A stretch of DNA of 21,140 bases from a virus. The notes beneath the pieces are model-generated. The model ran no database searches. It was not told the DNA's origin and worked only from the letters and a program-made list of their open reading frames with translations. The translations under genes and the position numbers were made by a program. The stretch covers positions 1 through 21,140 of the IMG/VR virus record IMGVR_UViG_3300032224_001348; one strand, 5' to 3'. Within the stretch, counting starts at the first letter, position 1, and the number at the start of each line of letters is the position of its first letter. Of the stretch, positions 16,051 to 21,012 are shown one piece after another.

Positions 16051-17547
16051 CTATTGCAGCGTTGCGTCATACAACGCCAATTCTGCCTCTTGCGAACGAC
16101 GCTCTTCCAATACGCGCTCCAATTCCTGCTCTGCTTGCAGCAGCATCCAATCAGCCTCGCTCTGGCCATGCCGCAAGCCATTCGGCTGCCGCAGGTCGGC
16201 CAGATACGAGTAACAGTGCCGCCAGTTATACAGCGCAGCGTCCGCGCAATGGTTTGGCGCCGCCGGATGCTCTTCGCGCCGAGGGCTGCGCTCGTCCCAA
16301 ATCAACTGACCGTACTCGTCCATCAGCGGCGTGCATCCTTTTCGGTGCAGCTTGATGTGCCCCTGAATGAAGTCGCCGTTCATGATCTCAATAAAGTCCG
16401 CCTTCCCGGCCTTCTCGGCAGGCGTTAGCGGAATGTCGTGGCGGCGCTGCATCTCCACAATCGCCTGCTTGTTTGCGTTGTCGATGATGATCCGGTCAAA
16501 CTCAAATCGGCCCATCAGTTTGCGCGTCTGGTCCGCCACCTCGGTGATGTCGCATTTCTCTTTCTTGTGGGCGCCCAACACATACAGCGTGCGGTCAAAG
16601 TCGTGATACGCCGTCACCACCCAAGCGGTCGGGTCGTTAAACCCAAGGTCGATGCCAAGGTTGTAGTGCCAGCGACCACCGGCCTTCATCACCGGCAACT
16701 CGTCAAACGTGTTCCGTTCGTAGTCGAAGCGGTACACCAGCTTGCTGTCGTCCACCGTCCACTTGCCAAGGTAGTGCTGCTGGAACAGCGGCGTTTCTTC
16801 AATCAGCGGATTGGCAAGCTTCAGATCCTCGATCTCGGCCTTCCATTTGTCCGACATGTGCGGGTTGTCAAACGCCGTCCAGCGGTGCCCTGACCAACCC
16901 ATTTTTTCCCAGCGCCCCGGTTCACCAGGCACCTGTCCCTTGGTCAACTCGTAGAACAGCCCCCGCTTCATGTTGCCGGGGGTACCGATCATCGCAATCG
17001 TGCCTCGGTAGTCGGCAGTTGCAGGCTTCAAAATACCGTAAACCATTTCGTGCAGATCAACACCGTAGCTTGCCGCCTCGTCAATCACCACCGCCTTGAA
17101 CTTCTGCCCCAGCGCCTTGTCCTTTTCCTGCTCGTCGGCGTCCATGCCCAGCAGGTAGATCATGCTGCCGTTGGGCAACGTGACCGAGAGTTCCGTTTCG
17201 TTGAACCGGCACCCGAGCCCCTGCTCACGGTCAATCGTCTTGAGCACGTCCTTCCACATGATCCGCTTGGCCGAAGCGCGGGTCAGCGCGACGTACAAGC
17301 AGGACACGTTCGCCTGCGAGTAGGCTTCTTTGAACAGCAGCAGCCCTGCGCCGTAGGACTTGCCCGAACGACGGGTGCAAAGCACCACCTTCATGCGGGC
17401 CGGATCTTCTAAGAATGCCGTCTGCCGCTCAAACAGCGGATCCTTGAACACCGGCTCCTTCTTCTCTGCCGCCACCAGCGCAAAAAACTCGCTGCGCTCA
17501 GAAGGCGTCATCTTGGAGATGATCTTGTCCAGTTCTTCCTTGGTCAA
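16051..17547 (-). CDS. terL: Terminase large subunit (packaging ATPase and nuclease), 498 aa
   Basis: The motor that cuts concatemeric DNA and pumps it into the prohead. I place the start at TTG 17547, where TTGA overlaps the upstream stop by four bases and GGGGGAG lies eight bases upstream; the frame extends 20 codons further to a GTG with poorer support. From that start, the Walker A-like motif CTRRSGKS is at residues 57-64, Walker B VVIDEA at 153-158, and the coupling motif IAMIGTPG at 184-191. The nuclease domain has GIDLGFND (298-305), IIIDNA (353-358) and NHCADA (432-437), giving the expected three acidic metal ligands. The C-terminus is a charged helix (EQELERVLEERRSQEAELAL), a likely portal contact. 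Both catalytic halves look intact. Confidence 0.94.
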   Translation of the reverse strand: MTKEELDKIISKMTPSERSEFFALVAAEKKEPVFKDPLFERQTAFLEDPARMKVVLCTRRSGKSYGAGLLLFKEAYSQANVSCLYVALTRASAKRIMWKDVLKTIDREQGLGCRFNETELSVTLPNGSMIYLLGMDADEQEKDKALGQKFKAVVIDEAASYGVDLHEMVYGILKPATADYRGTIAMIGTPGNMKRGLFYELTKGQVPGEPGRWEKMGWSGHRWTAFDNPHMSDKWKAEIEDLKLANPLIEETPLFQQHYLGKWTVDDSKLVYRFDYERNTFDELPVMKAGGRWHYNLGIDLGFNDPTAWVVTAYHDFDRTLYVLGAHKKEKCDITEVADQTRKLMGRFEFDRIIIDNANKQAIVEMQRRHDIPLTPAEKAGKADFIEIMNGDFIQGHIKLHRKGCTPLMDEYGQLIWDERSPRREEHPAAPNHCADAALYNWRHCYSYLADLRQPNGLRHGQSEADWMLLQAEQELERVLEERRSQEAELALYDATLQ

Positions 17548-17723
17548 TGCACCATCTCCCCCAGGTTTTGCCGGTTGATAAACTCCAACAACGCCTGCTG
17601 ACGCCACAGCGCCAACTGCGCCTCTTCCAGCATGACCTGCAAATACCGAACTTCGGTCACAAGGTTAACGATGTCTGCCGCATCCTTGCGGGCCTCAATT
17701 TCGGCCAGTTCGCGGTCGGTCAT
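17544..17723 (-). CDS. Small helical protein upstream of terL, 59 aa
   Basis: The start is ATG 17723 (MTDRELAEIEARKDAADIVN), seven bases after GGAGG; a second ATG six bases earlier is too close to that site. The 59 residues form almost one continuous amphipathic helix (LVTEVRYLQVMLEEAQLALW, RQQALLEFINRQNL), probably a coiled coil. It overlaps the upstream gene by four bases (ATGA) and the terL start by four bases (TTGA). I recognise no family. Short coiled-coil proteins beside terL could assist packaging, but this is inferred from position only. Confidence 0.75.
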   Translation of the reverse strand: MTDRELAEIEARKDAADIVNLVTEVRYLQVMLEEAQLALWRQQALLEFINRQNLGEMVH

Positions 17724-17929
17724 TCCCATTCCTCCGGTCTTGGCGGATTCGGGCGTGGCAACCCTTTGGAATGCTCCGCACATAGACGCAGCCAGCCGCC
17801 GGGAGCGCGATAATCACGCACGCTGTAGGTCACAGGGTTGGGACATGAATCCCAGTTGATCCATTCGTCGTACGACGTAAAAAGCTCGGCGCCAGAAGGG
17901 CGAACGCGAAGCAGGCAGCGGTCAGTCAT
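17720..17929 (-). CDS. Small protein with Cys-Cys-His pattern, 69 aa
   Basis: A 69-residue protein (MTDRCLLRVRPSGAELFTSY) with C29, C50 and H53 in the setting SCPNPV...WLRLCAEH, which resembles half of a small zinc ribbon seen in many phage proteins of unknown function. The end is Pro-rich (KGLPRPNPPRPEEWE). The ATG overlaps the previous stop by four bases (ATGA), and a GGAGG is placed upstream within the previous gene. No function can be assigned. The tight coupling to its neighbours argues that it is a real gene. Confidence 0.72.
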   Translation of the reverse strand: MTDRCLLRVRPSGAELFTSYDEWINWDSCPNPVTYSVRDYRAPGGWLRLCAEHSKGLPRPNPPRPEEWE

Positions 17930-18234
17930 TCCTGCGCCTCCCGCATCATGCGCTCGTAGTCTTCCTTCGACAGCGACCGTGACGGCATCAAATCCCCAGC
18001 CAAGGCGTCATGCTCCGCTTTGCTGATTTTCTTCGCCACGATTACCGGCACCGCCGCAGGCTTCACCCGACCGTAGCGCGTCAGCACGTCCAACGCATAT
18101 TCCACCGCTGCTACCGCGCTGCTACGCCCCGCCTGCGCCTGCTCCACCTGCCAGTAGGCGCCGTCAATGTCCGAATCAAACAACCCCTCGCGGCGCAACT
18201 CTGCTAGCTTCGCCTTTGCTTCCGCCAAGGTCAC
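17926..18234 (-). CDS. Unknown 102-aa helical protein
   Basis: The start is a GTG at 18234 that overlaps the upstream stop by four bases (GTGA), with GAGG seven bases upstream. The 102 residues begin MTLAEAKAKLAELRREGLFD and continue mainly helical (YWQVEQAQAGRSSAVAAVEY, ALDVLTRYGRVKP). A short hydrophobic strand follows (AAVPVIVAKKIS), and the end is charged (SLSKEDYERMMREAQE). I do not recognise the family. Position in the packaging end of the operon would allow a head or packaging accessory function. Confidence 0.75.
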   Translation of the reverse strand: MTLAEAKAKLAELRREGLFDSDIDGAYWQVEQAQAGRSSAVAAVEYALDVLTRYGRVKPAAVPVIVAKKISKAEHDALAGDLMPSRSLSKEDYERMMREAQE

Positions 18235-18572
18235 GAAACAACCTCATTCCCCCGCAGGGGAACGACGTTTTTTTCGTTCTCTTCCGCATACACCGGCAAC
18301 GCCGCGATCTGCTCCGCAACCTCTGCCGCCCCTGCCGCAGTCGCCACTTCCGCCGCCAGCCCACGCATCCGACGCGACGCCGCAGCCTGAAACACCGCCA
18401 CCTCGTCATCCCACAAGGCGTGATGCTCCAACTCCCGCTCTCGCAAATCTTGACTGTACCTGGCGTTCAACTGTCGCCCGATTTCCCCCTCCGGGTCCGA
18501 CAGCCGCGCCTCCAGCGACACAATGTGCGCCAGCAACTGCTTCTTCGTCCAGCCAATCCGATGCTTGCTCAT
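18231..18572 (-). CDS. First gene of the leftward operon, unknown 113-aa protein
   Basis: The start is ATG 18572 (MSKHRIGWTKKQLLAHIVSL), five bases after AGAGG; the frame runs 20 codons further upstream through the proposed promoter, without a better start. The basic N-terminus could bind nucleic acid. The middle (EARLSDPEGEIGRQLNARYS, QDLRERELEHHALWDDEVAV) is charged and helical, followed by Ala-rich helix (GLAAEVATAAGAAEVAEQIA). It is the first gene after the control region. I considered a small terminase subunit, but a better candidate for that lies at the right edge of the window, so I leave this unassigned. Confidence 0.75.
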   Translation of the reverse strand: MSKHRIGWTKKQLLAHIVSLEARLSDPEGEIGRQLNARYSQDLRERELEHHALWDDEVAVFQAAASRRMRGLAAEVATAAGAAEVAEQIAALPVYAEENEKNVVPLRGNEVVS

Positions 18573-18602
18573 GCTCACCTCTGCGGTCACTGCCGCACCG
18601 CA

Positions 18603-18632
18603 AACGTACTCCAGTTGCCGCGAATACGTCAA
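18603..18632 (-). promoter_or_regulatory. Candidate promoter of the leftward structural operon
   Basis: Minus-strand TTGACG (18627-18632), 18-nt spacer, TACGTT (18603-18608) gives a moderate sigma70-like match ending about 30 nt before the first ATG. The palindrome GTAGTGCTAC (18636-18645) lies three bases upstream of the -35 element, where an activator could bind. The -10 match is weak, so a phage-encoded or activated promoter is as likely. Confidence 0.35.
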
Positions 18633-18635
18633 CAG

Positions 18636-18827
18636 GTAGTGCTACGCCACGCAGCAGGGCTTGTACCCTCTGAGGAGGTGTATACGGGTACAGCAAATGT
18701 CAGATTTACATGGTCCTGTACCCCGTAGCGCTACGCTGTCAATATGGGGGGTTACTCTGTGGGGGGTGTATACCAATGTAGCGCTACGCCACCAAATATG
18801 GTGGGTACTCTCTGGGGGGTATATATA
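18636..18827. repeat. Three degenerate 50-bp repeats with GTAGYGCTAC palindromes
   Basis: Copies begin at 18636, 18725 and 18778. Each starts with a 10-bp palindrome (GTAGTGCTAC once, perfect GTAGCGCTAC twice) followed by GC(C/T), then about 18 bases of looser sequence, then an ACTCTSTGGGGGGTGTATAC-like segment (CCTCTGAGGAGGTGTATAC in copy 1). Copies 2 and 3 agree at about 37 of 49 aligned positions. TGTACCC (18662, 18717) and its inverse GGGTACA (18686) add further dyads, and TTGACA on the minus strand (18737-18742) lies beside the second palindrome. The array could be operators or replication iterons; see findings. Confidence 0.7.
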
Positions 18828-19133
18828 TTATAATCATTTTCCTCTGATCGATGGTCCCCTCGCGGGCGCGGGCGTGCGTGCGGGCCCGAGCGTGCGGGCG
18901 TGACGCGCGCGTGTGCGCGTGCGCGGGCGCGCTTATCACGTCGCGCTTTAACGCGCCGCGCCGTCGCGTTGCGTTAGGCGCGATGCGTTGTCGCACCTTG
19001 CGCCGACGCGCGACGACCCGACGACGGCCCGCGCAGAGCTCAAAAAAAGTTGCGCGCCCCTTGACCTGGTGCTCGCGGCACGATGCAAAACCGCTGCAAA
19101 ACAAGCCCTTTCCAGAAAAGTGTAACAAGGGTG
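18828..19133. other. Non-coding AT-rich then CG-rich control segment
   Basis: An AT-rich stretch (18820-18841, containing TATAAT at 18829-18834) borders the repeat array. It is followed by about 200 bp extremely rich in CpG, including a strictly alternating purine-pyrimidine run at 18903-18925. Then come an A7 tract near 19041 and a doubled TGCAAAAC (19084 and 19095). Open frames here are low-complexity Arg/Ala products of the base composition, with no ribosome binding sites, so I see no gene. Origin or regulatory function is possible. Confidence 0.5.
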
Positions 19134-19162
19134 TTGACATCGGATCGGAGCTGGGGCATACT
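19134..19162 (+). promoter_or_regulatory. Sigma70-type promoter for the rightward gene block
   Basis: A perfect TTGACA (19134-19139) is followed after 17 nt by CATACT (19157-19162), a good match to a bacterial housekeeping promoter. Transcription would start near 19169, at the foot of a 6-bp hairpin CGCTCG-ATGAC-CGAGCG (19170-19186), and reach the first ATG at 19200. Host RNA polymerase could therefore express this block early, which is inference. Confidence 0.7.
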
Positions 19163-19199
19163 GTGTTCACGCTCGATGACCGAGCGAGGGAGTGACCCG

Positions 19200-19421
19200 A
19201 TGGCAAAGACGAAGGACCCGCAGAATCTAGGACAAGCGTTCGTGCAGCTCGGCCGGGTGATGGATGCGTATCCGTCGATCGAGGGCCTGACGTTGCGAGA
19301 GGCACTGCACGGCCCGATGCAGTACACTCCCGAGCCTGCACGCTGGGCGCTCGGGGACGCGGCAAAATGGCTCGGCTGGGACTGGCAAATCTCCAGGACT
19401 GCATCCGCAGCGACACGCTAA
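19200..19421 (+). CDS. Unknown 73-aa protein, first gene of rightward block
   Basis: The ATG at 19200 follows GGGAG by about seven bases and lies 30-35 nt from the likely transcription start. The 73 residues (MAKTKDPQNLGQAFVQLGRV, then MDAYPSIEGLTLREALHGPM, then ARWALGDAAKWLGWDWQI) are mainly helical with a Trp-rich end. The frame is open further upstream, but only through the promoter. I recognise no family. Being first behind a strong host-type promoter suggests an early protein, for example one acting on the host or on transcription; the sequence gives no direct evidence for either. Confidence 0.7.
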   Translation: MAKTKDPQNLGQAFVQLGRVMDAYPSIEGLTLREALHGPMQYTPEPARWALGDAAKWLGWDWQISRTASAATR

Positions 19422-19465
19422 CGGTGAGGGGCCGCGCGCTACGCTGGGCGCGGTGTAACCCGGAA

Positions 19466-19503
19466 GCGCGGTCCCAACCCCGCGCACAGTGGCAGTGAGC
19501 CAC
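19466..19503 (+). other. Two small hairpins in the 95-nt gap before the membrane-protein gene
   Basis: GCGCGG (19466-19471) pairs with CCGCGC (19480-19485), and GTGGC (19489-19493) pairs with GCCAC (19499-19503) just before the GGAGG ribosome binding site at 19507. Neither is followed by a U-run. They may affect translation or mRNA ends; no function is shown. Confidence 0.35.
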
Positions 19504-19516
19504 GGTGGAGGCAGCA

Positions 19517-19660
19517 GTGGAAGAACGCACCGAAAACCTGATCGCGCTCGCGGGCGCCGCGATTTTGGCTGCCGCGCTTGTGGCGGGCATGTGCTGGCAC
19601 GCGAGCGTCGTGGATCGCGCAGTGGACGCGCACAACGTTGAAATCCGAGAGGGGCGCTAA
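19517..19660 (+). CDS. Small single-pass membrane protein, 47 aa
   Basis: A GTG start at 19517 five bases after a perfect GGAGG opens a 47-residue frame: an acidic start (MEERTEN), one hydrophobic segment (LIALAGAAILAAALVAGMCW, residues about 8-27), then a charged tail (HASVVDRAVDAHNVEIREGR). The stop is one base from the next ATG, so the two genes are coupled. The layout (short N-terminus, one transmembrane helix, charged C-terminus) would fit an inner-membrane inhibitor, a pinholin or an inner-membrane spanin, but it is too short and plain to choose among them. The coding call rests on the strong ribosome binding site and exact fit between neighbours. Confidence 0.68.
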   Translation: MEERTENLIALAGAAILAAALVAGMCWHASVVDRAVDAHNVEIREGR

Positions 19661-19661
19661 A

Positions 19662-19922
19662 ATGACGTTTGAATACGGCGGCTGGATTGTGTGGTGTGAC
19701 GGAGTGATCTACGGAACGGGCCTGACGGCAGACGGAGCGCTAGCAGACGCTCGCGAGTGGGCGCCCGACTGGGACGGCGCACACGCATTCCCCACTGGCA
19801 ATCGCGAAACGAGCAACATCATGTACATTGCCCGCGCCACAAATCGGTTGATTGACGCCGTGCGTCGGGGTCATACGGACGTGGCGCATTTCAGCGCGAA
19901 CGGCGTGCGCGACCTGCTCTAG
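19662..19922 (+). CDS. Unknown 86-aa protein of rightward block
   Basis: The start is ATG 19662 (MTFEYGGWIVWCDGVIYGTG), eight bases after GAGGGG inside the previous gene. The 86 residues have a strand-turn-strand N-terminus rich in Trp, Tyr and Gly, then TADGALADAREWAPDW (a helix of a type seen in small phage proteins that follow a short beta-sheet), then a helical end (NIMYIARATNRLIDAVRRGH). I do not recognise a named family. It is coupled to the membrane-protein gene upstream and followed by an 89-nt gap. Confidence 0.75.
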   Translation: MTFEYGGWIVWCDGVIYGTGLTADGALADAREWAPDWDGAHAFPTGNRETSNIMYIARATNRLIDAVRRGHTDVAHFSANGVRDLL

Positions 19923-20011
19923 CGAATCGGACTGCGGGCCTGCTACGGCGGGCTCGCATTCCGGCGCACTAGGGCGCTGAGCCGCCGCAGCGAGCGGCAA
20001 AAGGGGTAAGC

Positions 20012-20377
20012 ATGACGACCGGAAGAGCAGCAATCAACAGTGGTCGCCCGCTGTTTAAATTCGCCGATGCTATTGACGGCGCACGGGCAATTACGCGGGA
20101 GGAAGCGCGGGAGATCGCAAGGGTGGACCCGTCGCTGATTTATGTTAAGGAATGCGCACACCATGATTGCGAGCAACGGTGCGTCATGGTGTGGACCGTA
20201 TTCCACGCCAGCAAGGCAATTAAATCCTTTAGTTCGGTTGAAAAAGCCCGCGCATTTGCGGCGGAATCCGGTCTCGCCGTGCAGGTGGGAGACTGCGCGC
20301 TCCCCAACACAAACCCAATATATGCAGACTCATTCTGGGAAAACGGCGCTCAGGTCTACCCGCACCTGAGCGAGTAA
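20012..20377 (+). CDS. Unknown 121-aa protein, last gene of rightward block
   Basis: ATG 20012 follows AAGGGG by about six bases, and a 5-bp hairpin (19981-19998) lies just upstream. The 121 residues start MTTGRAAINSGRPLFKFADA, continue with ITREEAREIARVDPSLIYVK, and then have ECAHHDCEQRC, a cluster of three Cys and two His that might bind a metal. The C-terminal part (FSSVEKARAFAAESGLAVQV) is a helix-strand pair similar in layout to the preceding gene. No family is recognised. Its last 149 nt are overlapped on the other strand by the LuxR-type gene, and a terminator follows 19 nt after its stop. Confidence 0.78.
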   Translation: MTTGRAAINSGRPLFKFADAIDGARAITREEAREIARVDPSLIYVKECAHHDCEQRCVMVWTVFHASKAIKSFSSVEKARAFAAESGLAVQVGDCALPNTNPIYADSFWENGAQVYPHLSE

Positions 20378-20636
20378 CGCACCGCTCGCACGCATGGCGC
20401 TCCGGTCGAAAGGCCGGGGCGCTTTTGCTTGCCCAGTCAATCAGCCCGAGCCGCAGGGCCGTGGCGACGGCGTGCGTCGGCGTCCATGCCTTTAGCGCGA
20501 TGCGGAGTCGGCGCAGCCTGCCATGCGACGCCCTGGCGCTCAACCCCTCGCGCTCGCCGGCCTGTTCAACGGTCAGGCCGTCCGCAAGGTGGCGCAGGAA
20601 CGCTCGCTCGGACGCGCTCATTTCGGGCGGCTTCAT
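20229..20636 (-). CDS. LuxR/GerE-type helix-turn-helix regulator, 135 aa
   Basis: The start is ATG 20636 (MKPPEMSASERAFLRHLADG), five bases after GGGAG. Residues 6-68 follow the LuxR/GerE DNA-binding pattern: an SASERAFLRHLADGLTVEQA start, then EREGLSARASHGRLRRLRIA with the recognition helix, then the conserved closing helix HAVATALRLGLIDW. No receiver or ligand domain is present, so it is a stand-alone DNA-binding protein, as seen in several phages. The frame continues about 65 residues beyond that domain, through the terminator of the opposite gene and 149 nt into its coding end; this tail is basic and shows no known fold. It probably regulates phage genes; targets are suggested in the findings. 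True C-terminal length is uncertain. Confidence 0.72.
   Translation of the reverse strand: MKPPEMSASERAFLRHLADGLTVEQAGEREGLSARASHGRLRRLRIALKAWTPTHAVATALRLGLIDWASKSAPAFRPERHACERCVTRSGAGRPERRFPRMSLHILGLCWGARSLPPARRDRIPPQMRGLFQPN
20397..20430 (+). terminator. Intrinsic terminator of the rightward block
   Basis: GCGCTCCGG (20397-20405) pairs with CCGGGGCGC (20414-20422), nine base pairs with one G-U, around an 8-nt loop, followed by TTTTGCTT. It lies 19 nt after the stop at 20377. It ends plus-strand transcription and would limit reading into the opposing LuxR-type gene. The reverse strand has no U-run, so it is not bidirectional. Confidence 0.75.
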
Positions 20637-20744
20637 TCGCACTCCCGGTGCGGGCGAGCCGCACTTTCTAGGTCGTTTCGGCGCACTATCATGGCGCGCT
20701 TTTGTCTATCGCGCAAACCCGCGCCCAGAGCGGCCCGCAGAAAC

Positions 20745-20924
20745 TGAATGGCGCTCAGCCGCGCCCATGGCCGATTAGCGGCGTCGCACTTTTTCTTCTA
20801 TTCGCATAGTAATGTAGCACTACGCTCAAGAAAATGAATGGCGCTCAGCGGCCACCAGGGCGGACCGCAGCGATCGCACTTTTCCCTATTGACACGATTT
20901 CTGGCACACGGCATGTAGTTATAC
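20745..20924. repeat. Two 90-bp diverged tandem units
   Basis: TGAATGGCGCTCAGC is exact at 20745-20759 and 20835-20849, and TCGCACTTTT recurs at 20784 and 20874, both exactly 90 bp apart. The sequence between them is diverged. AAAGTGCG (minus-strand sense) also occurs outside the pair near 20661 and 20997, so the array may once have been longer. Confidence 0.65.
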
Positions 20925-20953
20925 GTCACCGCGCGAACTACGGACTGTCGCAT

Positions 20954-20988
20954 TGTTCCAAAGGTTCGCGTAGCGGACCGCCGGAACA
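20954..20988 (-). other. Strong stem-loop downstream of the small terminase gene
   Basis: TGTTCC (20954-20959) pairs with GGAACA (20983-20988), and inside, GGTTCGC (20963-20969) pairs with GCGGACC (20973-20979) around a 3-nt loop, with a symmetrical 3x3 internal loop (one G-U pair). It begins 25 nt after the terS stop in the direction of that transcript. No U-run follows, so it may protect or process the mRNA end, or act as a weak terminator. Confidence 0.5.
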
Positions 20989-21012
20989 CACGCCGCGCAC
21001 TTTTCGGCGCAC

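Larger units (their letters stand above)
20637..21012. other. Non-coding spacer with repeats and dyads between terS and the LuxR-type gene
   Basis: I find no convincing gene in this stretch of about 375 bp. It holds the RBS and probable promoter of the LuxR-type gene, four minus-strand AAAGTGCG boxes (near 20661, 20786, 20876 and 20997), two 90-bp units, the palindrome GTAGCACTAC (20814-20823), a GTAGTT/AACTAC dyad (20915-20920 with 20936-20941), a plus-strand TTGACA (20889-20894) with only a poor -10, and a strong hairpin (20954-20988). It looks regulatory. Confidence 0.55.

Noticed and set aside
18746-18819. G-quadruplex from three G6 runs
   Set aside because: Loops between runs are long and uneven (9 nt and nearly 50 nt); the runs are better explained as part of the repeated unit.
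18851-19195. Plus-strand frame in the CG-rich block
   Set aside because: Arg/Ala/Cys low-complexity product of CpG runs, spanning the TTGACA promoter.
18784-19635. 283-codon minus-strand open frame across the control region
   Set aside because: Runs through the promoter and antisense to two better-supported genes; Ser/Arg/Ala composition follows base content, and no ribosome binding site is seen.
20745-20924. 90-bp repeats as a CRISPR-like array
   Set aside because: Only two units with short exact cores and diverged interiors; no regular repeat-spacer pattern and no cas genes.
20889-20925. Plus-strand promoter starting at TTGACA 20889
   Set aside because: No acceptable -10 at 16-18 nt (CATGTA at 17) and nothing but antisense terS downstream, so kept only as a note.
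20798-20989. 63-codon minus-strand frame with a CxxC pair in the terS/LuxR spacer
   Set aside because: Covers the 90-bp repeat and the hairpin, has poor starts and no ribosome binding site; probably non-coding, though a tiny gene cannot be fully excluded.
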